Shown: positions 8,590 to 19,208, counted from the stretch's first letter. The stretch is 42,978 bases of DNA from Clostridiales bacterium (GCA_021736985.1 JAIPEW010000024.1:1-42978), one strand, 5' to 3'. Program-made: numbers and translations. Notes: a model not told the origin generated them from the sequence alone.

Positions 8590-8829
8590 ATGGGGTATGT
8601 TCGTTCTGTCATCCCTTTAGAGGGTTATCGACTTCTGATAGAACTCCATACCGGCAGTAGTATTACTGTGGATTTATCGTCCAAACTGAAAACCGCGCGT
8701 TTTGCAGAGCTTTCTGATTGGGCGGTTTTTAATAGTGTGAAAACCGATGGGGAAACGATCATTTTGGGGGACAGTGTGTTGAAAATACCGGTGTATGAAT
8801 TGATTGACGTTGCTGTTGTTGGTATGTAA
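8590..8829 (+). CDS. DUF2442 domain protein
   Basis: This is a 79-residue protein. The start is the ATG at 8590, preceded by AGGGGGAGG at seven bases. A longer frame back to 8479 would translate straight through the terminator hairpin and overlap the regulator, so it is rejected. The pattern GYRLLIELHTGSSITVDLS, then a FAELSDWAVFNSV stretch and an ILGDSVLKIPVYELIDVA ending, fits the DUF2442 fold. That is a small beta-rich domain found alone, in toxin-antitoxin-like pairs, or next to regulators; its molecular function is not settled. No DUF4160 partner is present. It lies 41 bp before the secreted-protein gene and is probably co-transcribed with it, perhaps as a local regulator. Confidence 0.7.
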   Translation: MGYVRSVIPLEGYRLLIELHTGSSITVDLSSKLKTARFAELSDWAVFNSVKTDGETIILGDSVLKIPVYELIDVAVVGM

Positions 8830-8870
8830 AAGGGTACTGGTGAATTGAGTTTACAGGGGAGGAGATTTAA

Positions 8871-11800
8871 ATGAAAAAAAATAATTTTATATTTTTTATG
8901 TATAAGTTCATGCGGGCTGTATCTTTCTCCTTGCTTCTTTTGGGTTTATCCCTGGGCTTTCAGGGGCCTTTACCGGCGTATGCCGGCCCGTTTGCCGGTG
9001 GAGACGGCACGGCTCAATCTCCCTATGAAATCGAGACGGTAGAACAGTTAAATAGCGTGCGGGAATCCGTATACATGGACAAGCATTTTAAGCTGGTTAG
9101 CGACATAGACCTCGGGTCCGGATTCGAAAACTGGGACCCCATAGGGGACTCTGAGAATCGTTTTCTGGGTACGTTTGACGGCGGTTATCACTATATTAAC
9201 AATATCACTATTGAACGGCCCGAAGAAGATAATATAGGTTTATTCGGAGCTAATGCAGGTGAGATAAAAAACGTCGGAGTAACCGGTTTCGTTTATGGAG
9301 GAGATAATACGGGCCTTCTTGTAGGCTCTAATACTTATGACTATGTAGGAGGCGAAGAACGCTACGGGAATATTAACAGTTGTACCTCTGGTGGAAGCGT
9401 TCAGGGTAATAATTTCGTCGGTGGTTTGGTAGGTTTTAATGACTGTGGTATTACTCAAAGTTATTTTTTCCCTTCAGCTTCGGGAACAGCTGAAATAACA
9501 GGCAATTCATATGTCGGCGGCTTGGTTGGTGTTACACAGTTGTATATGTCGGACAAAAGCTATATTGAAAATAGCTTTGCCTTAGGAAATGTCAGCGGAA
9601 GCGAGAAAGTCGGCGGCCTGGCCGGGTCTGTAGGAAAAGGAGAGAACCCCGGCAGGGTTGAAAACTGCTATACTGCGGGTTTTCCCTCAGGATCGAGTGA
9701 AGTCGGCGGTCTTGCAGGAGCTGCTGTTGATGAAAATATGGTTACAAACTGCTATTATAACGCGGAAATTCCTCCGGAGATTGATTCCGGTGTAGGTATA
9801 TATAAGACTGTCGATGAGATGCAGTTACAAAGCACCTTTGAAAACTGGGATTTTGAGAATACGTGGTACTTTTGGGGCGGAGCTGGAGAAGGCGATCTGT
9901 ATTCATTTCCGATGTTGTTGAATTTCCAGCAGTTTTCGGGAGCGGATCTGTCCGGTTTTGAGGTCGGGTTAGCGGAAAGCAGCAGCAAGCTGGCTGGAGA
10001 AATGTTTAATTTGAATATTTCAAATGCCAGAGATGTCAACAGTGAAATGTTGAGCGGCGATATTAACGTCACAGTAACCAGTGACAGGTCTGATGGTGAG
10101 GTTTGCAACACTACGGCGGCTTTTTCCGGGGGAGAAGCCAGTCTCGGAATAACACTGAATACTACCGGTGTTCACACCCTTACCGTGGATGTGGACGGTA
10201 TAACTTTTGGCAGGGATCTGACGGTGGAGGTCCGGGAACCCGCGGCGCCGGCAGCGAGCACGCTGACACCGGAACGGGGTGCAGCGGGAGTAGCGCGTGA
10301 TGCTGCGGTAAGCGTGGAGTTCGATTGCGACCTTACCGAAAACGATTTGAGCGGTATCAAAATAGAATACGAGAACGGCGGAAGCGTACAGGAACTGGGG
10401 GGCGTCAGCGGCACTCTTTCAAACAATACCATTACCATTGTCCATGACGAATTTGCCTACAGTACCGAATATACCGTTACCGTTCCAGCGGGTGCGGTAA
10501 AGAGCCCGGACGACCTGGGGAATCCTGAGGTTACCTGGAGTTTTATGACTGAGGCGGCACCTGACCTGTCCGATTTTAATGTGGCAGTGGTTGATCCGGG
10601 CCTGCCCAAATATACGGGTATACCTTTCGATCTCGATATTTCCAATGCCGTGGATGCAGGTGGCCAAAACTTAACCGGCGATATCAACGTTACGGTTACG
10701 AGCGTACCGAAATATGAGGAGAACCCTGTACCTCAGGAGCTGTACAACGGACCGGTAGCTTTTTCGGGTGGAGAAGCTGCGGTTAGTTTAACCGTAACAG
10801 GCATGGACCCCCAAGCCTATATTCAAACGTATACATTTACTGTGAATGTGGAAGCGATTACTGCCACCCGGGAGTTGGATGTGGCCGTGCATAAACAGAC
10901 GGCCCCGGAAGAGGAAGCTCTGATGCCTGCGGACGGTGCGACGGGGCTACCTGCTAATACCGAAGTAAGCGTAGTGTTTGACCGGGAAATTTTTGCCGGG
11001 TCCAATATAGAAAGCATTTATATAAAAAAGGAAGGGGAGGAATCCCCTCGAGAGGTTTCCGGTACCATAAATGGTCGTAAATTAACCATAAACCACGGTG
11101 GTCTTGAATATCAAACCGAATATACCGTAACAGTTCCGCAGGATACGGTACGCAATAACGTCGGAAAATACAATGCAAATTTTATTAGGTGGAATTTCAC
11201 AACTGGAAGCGCTGCTAAGGTGGAAGTGTATTACAGTGATACAGATCCTACCCGGAGCAATGTGGAGGTATGGATACATCCTAAAAGGGAGGGCAGGCAG
11301 TTTACTATTACCAATAATAACGGCTCCAATGACTACGTGTTTACCGAAAACGGCAGCTTTACATTCGAGTTTGAAGATAATCTTGGAAATCCCGGGCAGT
11401 ATACGGTTTCCGTGGATTGGATTATAGAGGAGAAGCCTGCTTTTGACCATTTCGAATACATTCCCTGCCTGAATGGAAATGAGGAAGTTCCGGAACCTAC
11501 CAACGAATCGATATACGTTATTCTCTACGTGAAATATGAAGATGGTGAAGTAGATTCCATGGGCCAGGCTAAGGTTTTTTCCGAAAACGGGCAATACAGT
11601 TTTGAGGCAGAACATTTTTCTTCCAACAAAGTTTATTCCTATCCCCTGACCGTGGATTGGATTGACAAAGAGGCCCCGGAAATTAGTGTAGCTAAGAGCG
11701 TTTATACGCCGACGGCGGAAGATGTTATCTTAACTATAACCCCCAGTGAAGCAGTGAACCTGAGCGTAACTAATGCCGGAGGTCAATCCTTATTCCAGGA

Positions 11801-12500
11801 GGATGTCAGCGGAAGTCACGACCTGGCCGTGCAGGAAAACTGTGAACTAACAATAACAGCAGAAGACCCTGCCGGCAACACCAGCGAAAAAGCGGTAACC
11901 ATTGATAATATCTTTAAGGATGCGCCCGTGCTCACGTATACCGGGGCCCAGGCCATAGCTGCGGAACGTGGCCGGGAAGAGGAGGCCCTGGATTCGATCT
12001 TAAGCTATATGACAGCAGAAGACAAGCAGGGTAATGACATTAGCGAAGACATCGAATTTGCAGTAAAAAACAGCGAGATTAACCAGTTCGGGGACGAACT
12101 GCTTACGTATGAATTTCAAGTTGAAAACGAGGCCGGGCTCGGTTCAAATAAGATTTTTGTCGATATGCTGGTTGTAGAAAGGTTGTCCCCGGCAATCTTT
12201 GTAGACGGCGAGGAAGTCGACAATAGAATAACTCTTGAAGTACCTTCCGGAAAAGCTTCACTTACCACTGCCATAGATTTCGCAGGTTTCATGGGCGAGT
12301 ATACGGTTAAGCTTAGCGGGGGCGAAAAACCCCCGGCGGCATTTAAGAAAGAGAATGTAGCCTACAACAGCCGCGTCAGTGGCGGAAAAATTGAACCTTT
12401 CAACCTGACGCCTGGAACCTACACCGTTTACGCTTATGACCAGGAGATGCTCGATAAATCCGTAGTGGTTGAAGTTGTGAAAGGAGGTGAGCAGCAGTAA
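8871..12500 (+). CDS. Secreted GLUG-repeat and bacterial Ig-like domain surface protein
   Basis: This is a 1209-residue exported protein. A signal peptide (hydrophobic core about 16-31) ends near AYA at residue 38. Residues about 105-290 carry GLUG-type repeats (VGGLVGFND, VGGLAGSVG, VGGLAGAAV, each followed by an N-C-Y/F stretch) that form a beta-solenoid typical of adhesins. Two SbsA/Big_5-like Ig domains follow at about 455-560 and 673-778, each opening with a TPERGAAG or PADGATG motif and closing with a WSFMT or WNFTT strand. Further beta domains fill the rest. There is no SLH, LPXTG or TM anchor, so it probably attaches through its partner. The ATG follows GGGGAGGAG. The stop overlaps the start of the next gene by one base (TAATG), which implies coupled, stoichiometric synthesis with the SLH protein. 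Confidence 0.85.
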   Translation: MKKNNFIFFMYKFMRAVSFSLLLLGLSLGFQGPLPAYAGPFAGGDGTAQSPYEIETVEQLNSVRESVYMDKHFKLVSDIDLGSGFENWDPIGDSENRFLGTFDGGYHYINNITIERPEEDNIGLFGANAGEIKNVGVTGFVYGGDNTGLLVGSNTYDYVGGEERYGNINSCTSGGSVQGNNFVGGLVGFNDCGITQSYFFPSASGTAEITGNSYVGGLVGVTQLYMSDKSYIENSFALGNVSGSEKVGGLAGSVGKGENPGRVENCYTAGFPSGSSEVGGLAGAAVDENMVTNCYYNAEIPPEIDSGVGIYKTVDEMQLQSTFENWDFENTWYFWGGAGEGDLYSFPMLLNFQQFSGADLSGFEVGLAESSSKLAGEMFNLNISNARDVNSEMLSGDINVTVTSDRSDGEVCNTTAAFSGGEASLGITLNTTGVHTLTVDVDGITFGRDLTVEVREPAAPAASTLTPERGAAGVARDAAVSVEFDCDLTENDLSGIKIEYENGGSVQELGGVSGTLSNNTITIVHDEFAYSTEYTVTVPAGAVKSPDDLGNPEVTWSFMTEAAPDLSDFNVAVVDPGLPKYTGIPFDLDISNAVDAGGQNLTGDINVTVTSVPKYEENPVPQELYNGPVAFSGGEAAVSLTVTGMDPQAYIQTYTFTVNVEAITATRELDVAVHKQTAPEEEALMPADGATGLPANTEVSVVFDREIFAGSNIESIYIKKEGEESPREVSGTINGRKLTINHGGLEYQTEYTVTVPQDTVRNNVGKYNANFIRWNFTTGSAAKVEVYYSDTDPTRSNVEVWIHPKREGRQFTITNNNGSNDYVFTENGSFTFEFEDNLGNPGQYTVSVDWIIEEKPAFDHFEYIPCLNGNEEVPEPTNESIYVILYVKYEDGEVDSMGQAKVFSENGQYSFEAEHFSSNKVYSYPLTVDWIDKEAPEISVAKSVYTPTAEDVILTITPSEAVNLSVTNAGGQSLFQEDVSGSHDLAVQENCELTITAEDPAGNTSEKAVTIDNIFKDAPVLTYTGAQAIAAERGREEEALDSILSYMTAEDKQGNDISEDIEFAVKNSEINQFGDELLTYEFQVENEAGLGSNKIFVDMLVVERLSPAIFVDGEEVDNRITLEVPSGKASLTTAIDFAGFMGEYTVKLSGGEKPPAAFKKENVAYNSRVSGGKIEPFNLTPGTYTVYAYDQEMLDKSVVVEVVKGGEQQ

Positions 12501-15500
12501 TGAAAATAAAGGGTACGCGCTTGCTCAACTGGTTTGTTGCTGCTGTAATTTGTGTCTTGTTCTGCTTGCCGGGAGCGGCGCAGGCTTATGAATACGATTG
12601 GACAAACGGGTATAAGACCCTTTCGATCATCAAGAATGATATGCTGATGGCCGGTGTCGACCCGGTGAACGGAAGGTTTTTGATCAGAACCTTAGAGGGT
12701 GATCCGGATAACAACGTGGACTTCGGTATGGACCTGTTGACTGCCAGCAAAACGGCAAATTCCCGGGACGCATGGGGTGCCGAAAGTTCTTTCACTACTT
12801 TCGCTATTGACGGTGAGAATTATATTTTTGGAAATGACTACGGCTTTGCCGGCTCCGGAAATAACGTAATATCGAATAAAAATGTCGATAGCCAAACCCA
12901 CGAAGTTGTGTGGCAGGTAAAAGGTATTGAAGCTACCCAGACGCTTTACGTACCGTCTTCCGAATTGGATGAGAAATCCGGCCTGGTGAAGATAGCCTAT
13001 AGTGTCAGGAACACTTCAGATTCAGAACGGGAAGTAGGGGTAAGGACCCTTTTTGACATAGCTGCAGGTTCCTCCGACAGTCCGCAGGTGATTGTCCCCG
13101 GTCCTGCCGGTGAGGAACCTATTCAGCGTGAGATCGAGTATTCCGGGGACGATGTGCCTGAATACTGGAGAATTGAGTCTAACTACGGCAGTAGCCCTCT
13201 ACTGCGCCATGCGTATGGATTGCTCGAAGCTGAGAATGCGGAAAAAAAGCCGGACCGGATTGTTGTTGGTCACTGGAAAAACATGGTTGATAACAAGTGG
13301 GATTATACACCGGACCCGAATTTTGACTTTACTACTACCGGTAATCTCCACAAAACTGCCGACGCTGCTGCGGCTTTGTACTGGGAGCCCGTCGTTCTCC
13401 AGCCGGGGGAAACCATGCAGTGCGAAACATATTACGGTATAGGTACGGATCTCGTCTCCAAGAATCCCCTCCAGGCGGAAGACGTAGAATATCCTGACAG
13501 GGTAGAACTGGCTCCTGAAGGGGACGCTTACCAGGACTTTGAAGTTAACATGAACCTAAAGAATACTTACGACAAAACGCTCAGGAATATCCGGGTGAGG
13601 ATTGTTTACCCCGGTGGTATGGATACCAAAGATTACCGGAGAGCAAGCGTAAGAGGTATGCTGCATGGCTCTGAGGCGAGGAAGATTAAAGAACTGGTGC
13701 CCGGCAAAGGTGCAACCGTAACGGGTACCTTTGCAATCACGGGTATGAAAGACAAAATGTACATGCAGGACTTTGAAGTGCTTTATTCCTATGTTGACCC
13801 GGACACCGGGGAATGTGAAGGCGGATCGTATGACTGCCAGATTATAGTCCCCGCAATAGAGAACTGGCCAAGTGTTACTTTTTCCGGGATTACTCCCGAA
13901 AACGTATTCTATAAGGAGCCGGGGCTTTTCCGAGTCCTGGGAAGCGGTTTCGATAACCTGGATAGCGGCTCTATAGAACAAACCGGTGACGTGGAAATTG
14001 TACTGCAAAACGTAAAACAGTCTGAAAACCGGATTCAGATTCCCAGCTATGCAATTAACATCGTAAGCGACAATCTGCTTTCATTTTTTGTTCCTACGTT
14101 TACGAATCCTAACAAAAAACTGGGTATGGATGAAGAATATACCGTAAGCATTAAGACCAGGGAGGACAGCCTGGTAGGCGTCAATACTTTCAGTGCTAAA
14201 ATAATGTCCAGTAACTTGGAAAAGTACAAAAATAAGGATTACGGCATTTTATGTGTCTACAGGAATAAGGAAAAAAAGGTTCACCACTTGAAGGTTTTTG
14301 ATGGTGAAAGGAAGATGGATCAGTTTTTTGGTAGTGATGGAGAACTTCAGCTTTTAATTGAAGTCAGGGGTAGTATTTTCGGCAACGAGGAAAACGGTTT
14401 TGAAATAGGGGATGAAAGTGTCATAAACGGAGCTGTTAAGTACAATGCCCCGGAGGGACAGCCCGACAAAAAAATGTTTATTAACAAGTATTCTGCTGAC
14501 AGCGGGCATGCAGAACCTTATATCAGTCTTGATGGAGAGGGCGTCCTGACAGCGCAGGGAACTAACGTAATTAGCGATAGCTTTTCCCTTGAGCTAGAAG
14601 ACGGCAAGAACTATACTTATTCATTTCCTCCGCCGGACCCGTGGGGAGAGGGCACGGAATGGGGAGATCAATTTTCGGGCGGAGAGCCTTTACCTATTGA
14701 GATTCAGCGGGAAAATCCCGTGGTCGAGTTTACGCGGAAGATCGGCGGGTGGCTTGTAAGTATCGAAGATATTAAGTTGAGGCCGAATGGTGTGTCGCTC
14801 GGAGGAAAAATGAAATTTTTCGGCGCTGGCCTGGGTGGCGGAGTTGGAGTCGAGGATATTCGTTATTCGTCCTCCGGGTACGAGGGAATTAAAGCCAATG
14901 CGGAAGCGGGTGTGCCGAGCGGCCTTATTCCAGGGATCAAACTCGGAGGCACGGGTACCGTAAAGATAGATACCATGGAAGATCTCTACGGAATAGAGGT
15001 CGATTTCCAATTTAAGATTCTTAACGGAAAAGGGACCATGATAATGAAAGTGCCGGTAGAGAACAATACGGTTTATACCCCTTACCCGGACACGATCGAT
15101 TTTGAGGTCTCCGGTTCACGCGGTTTTCCAGTTATTCCGGGTGCGACGTTATTTAGAATCGTCCGTGGTGGAGGAGGTATACACAATATTTCGACCGTAG
15201 TTGAAGGGGAGCAGCACGGATCTCCCTCGCCATGGGTCAGGTTTACCGGGGGAATAGCTGATCCCACCGGTAAGCTCTTAAAAGGTGATCCGGTAACAAT
15301 ATATGTTACCAAAAACAAGGCCCGGATTGAAGGAACGGTAAGTATTATTTCCCTGAGTCTTGCAGATGCTATCCTTTCAGTAAGCGACAGCGCGGAGAAC
15401 GGCGTTCGCGTTTCCGGCGAGGGCGGTCTCAATATTCTTGATCTGCTTGACGGAAGGGCAAAAGTCTATATCGGTTATAATGAGTCTAACTTAAGCAATC

Positions 15501-18500
15501 CCTTCCGTCCCCTCGACCTGGGGGGTAAGGGAAAAGTTTCCGGAAATCTTCTGGGATTCAAACTTGCCGGTGGTATGGCCGGTATCAGCAATGAAAACGT
15601 GTATATCAGGGGAAAAGTGCTTGGTAAGGAAATCGGGGCCAAGTACTACTGGCAGGAGGAAAAGATAGTATTGGCCTCTGTGGGTGCAGCAAACTTGTAC
15701 CCCGAGCGAGACGGCGAGTATATCTACAAAGAGACCAAAGACGGCAAAAAGATTGTAATTGACAACTTCAAAGTCATATCCTCTTCCAAAATGGATAAAA
15801 AGTTCAAATACCTGGCGTCACTGGACGGGGGGGTGTGCAGATTACCTTTCCTGTCTTCTGCTTCTTCTACGCGGCATGATATTGAAATCAGCGAGGCCGG
15901 AGACTATTTTATCAAGATTCCGTATGAAGGCAGCTTTCCGGACCTGACGCTGACAAAACCCGGCGGTAAAGAGTTTGCGCTGCAGGAGGACCAGAACTAT
16001 TCGCTGTCGGAGGAAAATGGCCAGAAAGTTGCCTTTGTCCTGCTTGAAGGCCCGGAAATGGGGACGTGGCAGTTAGAATCCAGTGTTCCCGTGGGCTATG
16101 AACTGATCAAGATAGCAGAACTTCCCGGGATTACGGGGGCTAAAGTGATAAGTACCAGTATTGACTTAGAAAAAGACAGCAATGCGGAGTTGAGAATTAC
16201 CACAAATAAGGGCAAGGATTTGAAGGTGCGCCTCTATTTGAGCAAAAACACCGAAGATGCAGGACAGCTGGCAGGCGAGTACGATTTAACGGACAACGAA
16301 TGTATGATCGATATGGACATCCCCGAAGAAGTTTCGGCCGGTGAGTATTATGTCCGGGCCGAGTTGATGCGGGAAGGAAGCAATATCGATTCTCTTTATT
16401 CAGACAACACGATGCTTCTCTCCGGCGGTAATACACCTGAGGCTCCCGGTAGCGTAGAGCTGGCGAATGCAGGTGGAAACCATCTCAAAGCAACGTGGAT
16501 TGCCACGGATGAAAAGGCTGACGGGTACTATATTGAGATTTTAGATGCAAACGGAGACCCGCTGCCTGAAGCCGGTACTGCCTATTGTGAGCGCAGCGAC
16601 AGTATGACCCAGGAGACGCTGATTGCTGCAAGGTGGAATATTGAGGGGCAGGAAGCCGGACTTGTTGATGGAAAGTCTTACAATGTGGCTGTGAGCGCAT
16701 ATAATACGGTGACCGGAGAGGATGCAGGAGAAGAGGTTGAGGTCACCTACACGAGCGGCCAGGTTAATAGTAATTCCGTTGTGTTTAGAGAAGCGGACCC
16801 GCCCGAGCTGGACTTTACGCTCGAAAATAATGCCGGGAAGCTAAACAAAGCTACTTACCAGGGGCAGAAAGCTTATTTTACAAGCGAACGTGAAATCAGT
16901 ATCCTGTTGAAAGCGGGTGAAAACAGCGAACTTGAAATCAAATATGATGATTCTTTGGTTGCAGATACTGAGGGGATGTCTTTAAGAACCTCTTTAACGC
17001 TTCAAGAAGGAGCCAATGTTCTGCTTGTGACTGCCCGGGACGGTGCCGGGGATACCACTAAAAAGAGGATACTTGTTGTCGCTGATTCTGTCCCGCCAGT
17101 CCTTATGGTTGAAAGTCCAGAACAGGGACAGGTGGTAGAAGGAGAACGGCTCAACGTAACCGGTTTTACAGAGTCCGGCAACCGGGTAACGATAAACGGC
17201 CGCGAAATTCAACCCCGGATGGACGGCACTTTTGCTGCTGCTTTATCAGTGAAAGGCAGCCAGAGCAAAAAGGTTTTGATTGAAGCTGAGGACAAAGCAG
17301 GGAATAAGAGCGCTTACGAAACAAAGGTGATGAAGAGTTCGGGGGCTCAAATCAAGTCAATTATGGTTAGCGTGGCAGCAAACAGGATTGATCAGGGTAA
17401 GTCAGTTCACCTTCACGTGTACGGAACGAAGGACGACGGCAGTGAGTTACTAGTTGACAGCAGCCGGGTGAATTGGTCTTTGATTTCAGGAGATGAATAT
17501 GCGGAGATTACGGAAAATGGTGAACTGACAATAAATGATGTCGGCCCGGTTTTGGTTATGGCTTCTTATCCCCTGACGGGAGGATTTGCCCTTGAGGACA
17601 TCCGGGAACTTTCCATAGGGGAAGTTGAGCTTGAAGCTGGTACGTTTAATGTAACGTACCGGGGCAACGGGAATACCGGCGGAAGCGTGCCGGTTGACAG
17701 TGAGAATTATCAGCGGGGCGACAGTGTAACGTTTTTGGGAAACACGGGTAGTCTTGTTAAGACAGGCTATACTTTCAGTGGTTGGAATACGGTAATAGAC
17801 GGTAGCGGAACTTCATATTATGCGGGCGATACTTTCAGTATGGGAGGCGCTAACGTTATTCTATATGCCCAGTGGGTGCCAAGGGACAACTCGGGAAGTG
17901 ACCATAACGACGGTGACAACCAATCGGATACCGATCCCGGGCCGGAAGTGTACCCGATGGAAAATATTGTTGAAACAGAAGAGGGGCAGGTTCCTGTCGT
18001 TTCTGCTGAATTACCTTTTACAATGGATACCGAAACAGGGGTTACCTCGGTAAAAGTTGGCCCCGGGGTTATGGAAGACCTGGTTGAAAAGGCTAAAGGA
18101 GCTGAAAAAGAAGGGGCTTCCCTGGTTATTGAAATGAAAGTCGATACAGATCCGAGTGCAAATGCTGTACAGGTCGATCTCGCAGGTGAGGCGTTCAGCA
18201 AGCTGCCGGAAGCGGGAGGATCCAGCCTGAAAATAGATACGGGAATGGCTTCTACTATCTTTGATGGGCAGACGCTAAAGTCTATAGGAACTGTAGCGGC
18301 GGGAGAAGATATCAATATTACTACTGCTAAAGTTGATAACAACACATTGCCTGCGGCAGCCCGGGAGAAAGTTGGCAGCAGGCCCGTATACGATTTCAAT
18401 GTGAGAGCCGGGGATACTGCGATATCAGACTTTAACGGAGGGCACGCGGAGGTTTGCATTCCCTATGTCCCGGAACCCGGCGAGAAGAAAAACTCCATTG

Positions 18501-19168
18501 TAGTTTACTACATTGACGACCGGGGTAATTTGAATACCGTAAGAGGAAGATACAGTGAACAGACAGGCACAGTCGATTTTACTACATCTCACTTTTCAAA
18601 GTTTGCTGTAGGCTACAACGAAGTAAATTTCAGTGACGTTTTGGACAGTGATTGGTACAGCGAGCCGATTGGCTTTATGGCTGCCAGGGAAATTGTTAAC
18701 GGAGTAGGGCAGAACAAATTTGCTCCTGATGATAACGTGACCAGGGCGGAGTTTCTCGTCATGGTAATGAACGCATACGGCATAGAGCGGGATAGGATAG
18801 TAACCGACAACTTTTCAGATGCCAGAAAAGCGTATTATACTCCGTATCTCGGAACTGCAAAGAGGCTCGGTCTCGTCTCGGGAGTAGGGAATAATCTCTA
18901 CATGCCAGACGCCCGGATTAGCCGCCAGGACATGTTTGTAATTCTCCACCGCATTTTGGAGCAGTTGGGAGAACTGCCGGGCGGTGACAGCGGCAGGACA
19001 CTCGGAAGCTTTAACGACGCGGGGGAAATATCCGGGTATGCAGTAAATACCTTAAAACTGTTTGTTGAAACGGGAACTATTGAGGGTGACGGTCAAAACC
19101 TAAACCCAAAGGCAAATTCCACGCGAGCTGAGGCAACACAAGTGCTGTATAACCTTCTTTCCAGATAA
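12500..19168 (+). CDS. Giant SLH-anchored multidomain surface protein
   Basis: This is a 2222-residue exported protein. A signal peptide ends near AQA at residue 29. A beta-sandwich N-terminal region (about 30-320) comes first, then long repeated beta regions. There is an FN3-like segment (about 1315-1425), an Ig-like domain starting PPVLMVESPEQGQVVEGE (about 1532), a Big_2-like segment and an InlB-B-type repeat (about 1714-1794, ending NVILYAQWVP). A hydrophilic Asp/Gly/Ser linker follows at about 1795-1815. Three SLH domains at about 2044, 2102 and 2170 (FSDV, FSDA, FNDA starts; TRAEFLV and TRAEATQ motifs) tie it to pyruvylated secondary wall polymer. The ribosome site AAGGAGGTGA lies inside the upstream gene. 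A cell-surface adhesin or S-layer-associated scaffold displaying the upstream GLUG protein is the likely role; no enzymatic motif is seen. Confidence 0.88.
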   Translation: MKIKGTRLLNWFVAAVICVLFCLPGAAQAYEYDWTNGYKTLSIIKNDMLMAGVDPVNGRFLIRTLEGDPDNNVDFGMDLLTASKTANSRDAWGAESSFTTFAIDGENYIFGNDYGFAGSGNNVISNKNVDSQTHEVVWQVKGIEATQTLYVPSSELDEKSGLVKIAYSVRNTSDSEREVGVRTLFDIAAGSSDSPQVIVPGPAGEEPIQREIEYSGDDVPEYWRIESNYGSSPLLRHAYGLLEAENAEKKPDRIVVGHWKNMVDNKWDYTPDPNFDFTTTGNLHKTADAAAALYWEPVVLQPGETMQCETYYGIGTDLVSKNPLQAEDVEYPDRVELAPEGDAYQDFEVNMNLKNTYDKTLRNIRVRIVYPGGMDTKDYRRASVRGMLHGSEARKIKELVPGKGATVTGTFAITGMKDKMYMQDFEVLYSYVDPDTGECEGGSYDCQIIVPAIENWPSVTFSGITPENVFYKEPGLFRVLGSGFDNLDSGSIEQTGDVEIVLQNVKQSENRIQIPSYAINIVSDNLLSFFVPTFTNPNKKLGMDEEYTVSIKTREDSLVGVNTFSAKIMSSNLEKYKNKDYGILCVYRNKEKKVHHLKVFDGERKMDQFFGSDGELQLLIEVRGSIFGNEENGFEIGDESVINGAVKYNAPEGQPDKKMFINKYSADSGHAEPYISLDGEGVLTAQGTNVISDSFSLELEDGKNYTYSFPPPDPWGEGTEWGDQFSGGEPLPIEIQRENPVVEFTRKIGGWLVSIEDIKLRPNGVSLGGKMKFFGAGLGGGVGVEDIRYSSSGYEGIKANAEAGVPSGLIPGIKLGGTGTVKIDTMEDLYGIEVDFQFKILNGKGTMIMKVPVENNTVYTPYPDTIDFEVSGSRGFPVIPGATLFRIVRGGGGIHNISTVVEGEQHGSPSPWVRFTGGIADPTGKLLKGDPVTIYVTKNKARIEGTVSIISLSLADAILSVSDSAENGVRVSGEGGLNILDLLDGRAKVYIGYNESNLSNPFRPLDLGGKGKVSGNLLGFKLAGGMAGISNENVYIRGKVLGKEIGAKYYWQEEKIVLASVGAANLYPERDGEYIYKETKDGKKIVIDNFKVISSSKMDKKFKYLASLDGGVCRLPFLSSASSTRHDIEISEAGDYFIKIPYEGSFPDLTLTKPGGKEFALQEDQNYSLSEENGQKVAFVLLEGPEMGTWQLESSVPVGYELIKIAELPGITGAKVISTSIDLEKDSNAELRITTNKGKDLKVRLYLSKNTEDAGQLAGEYDLTDNECMIDMDIPEEVSAGEYYVRAELMREGSNIDSLYSDNTMLLSGGNTPEAPGSVELANAGGNHLKATWIATDEKADGYYIEILDANGDPLPEAGTAYCERSDSMTQETLIAARWNIEGQEAGLVDGKSYNVAVSAYNTVTGEDAGEEVEVTYTSGQVNSNSVVFREADPPELDFTLENNAGKLNKATYQGQKAYFTSEREISILLKAGENSELEIKYDDSLVADTEGMSLRTSLTLQEGANVLLVTARDGAGDTTKKRILVVADSVPPVLMVESPEQGQVVEGERLNVTGFTESGNRVTINGREIQPRMDGTFAAALSVKGSQSKKVLIEAEDKAGNKSAYETKVMKSSGAQIKSIMVSVAANRIDQGKSVHLHVYGTKDDGSELLVDSSRVNWSLISGDEYAEITENGELTINDVGPVLVMASYPLTGGFALEDIRELSIGEVELEAGTFNVTYRGNGNTGGSVPVDSENYQRGDSVTFLGNTGSLVKTGYTFSGWNTVIDGSGTSYYAGDTFSMGGANVILYAQWVPRDNSGSDHNDGDNQSDTDPGPEVYPMENIVETEEGQVPVVSAELPFTMDTETGVTSVKVGPGVMEDLVEKAKGAEKEGASLVIEMKVDTDPSANAVQVDLAGEAFSKLPEAGGSSLKIDTGMASTIFDGQTLKSIGTVAAGEDINITTAKVDNNTLPAAAREKVGSRPVYDFNVRAGDTAISDFNGGHAEVCIPYVPEPGEKKNSIVVYYIDDRGNLNTVRGRYSEQTGTVDFTTSHFSKFAVGYNEVNFSDVLDSDWYSEPIGFMAAREIVNGVGQNKFAPDDNVTRAEFLVMVMNAYGIERDRIVTDNFSDARKAYYTPYLGTAKRLGLVSGVGNNLYMPDARISRQDMFVILHRILEQLGELPGGDSGRTLGSFNDAGEISGYAVNTLKLFVETGTIEGDGQNLNPKANSTRAEATQVLYNLLSR

Positions 19169-19181
19169 ATTGCTCAAATTG

Positions 19182-19208
19182 ACCCCCTGCACAATACTGG
19201 CAGGGGGT
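19182..19208 (+). terminator. Hairpin downstream of the SLH gene
   Basis: ACCCCCTGC (19182-19190) pairs exactly with GCAGGGGGT (19200-19208) across a nine-base loop, 13 bp after the stop codon. The T-tail is poor (TTGAAAGTT), but placement and stem strength favour a terminator of the surface operon. Confidence 0.6.

Noticed and set aside
17818-18459. 213-codon minus-strand frame opposite the SLH gene
   Set aside because: It is antisense to a clear domain-bearing coding region and has no ribosome site or recognisable motif.
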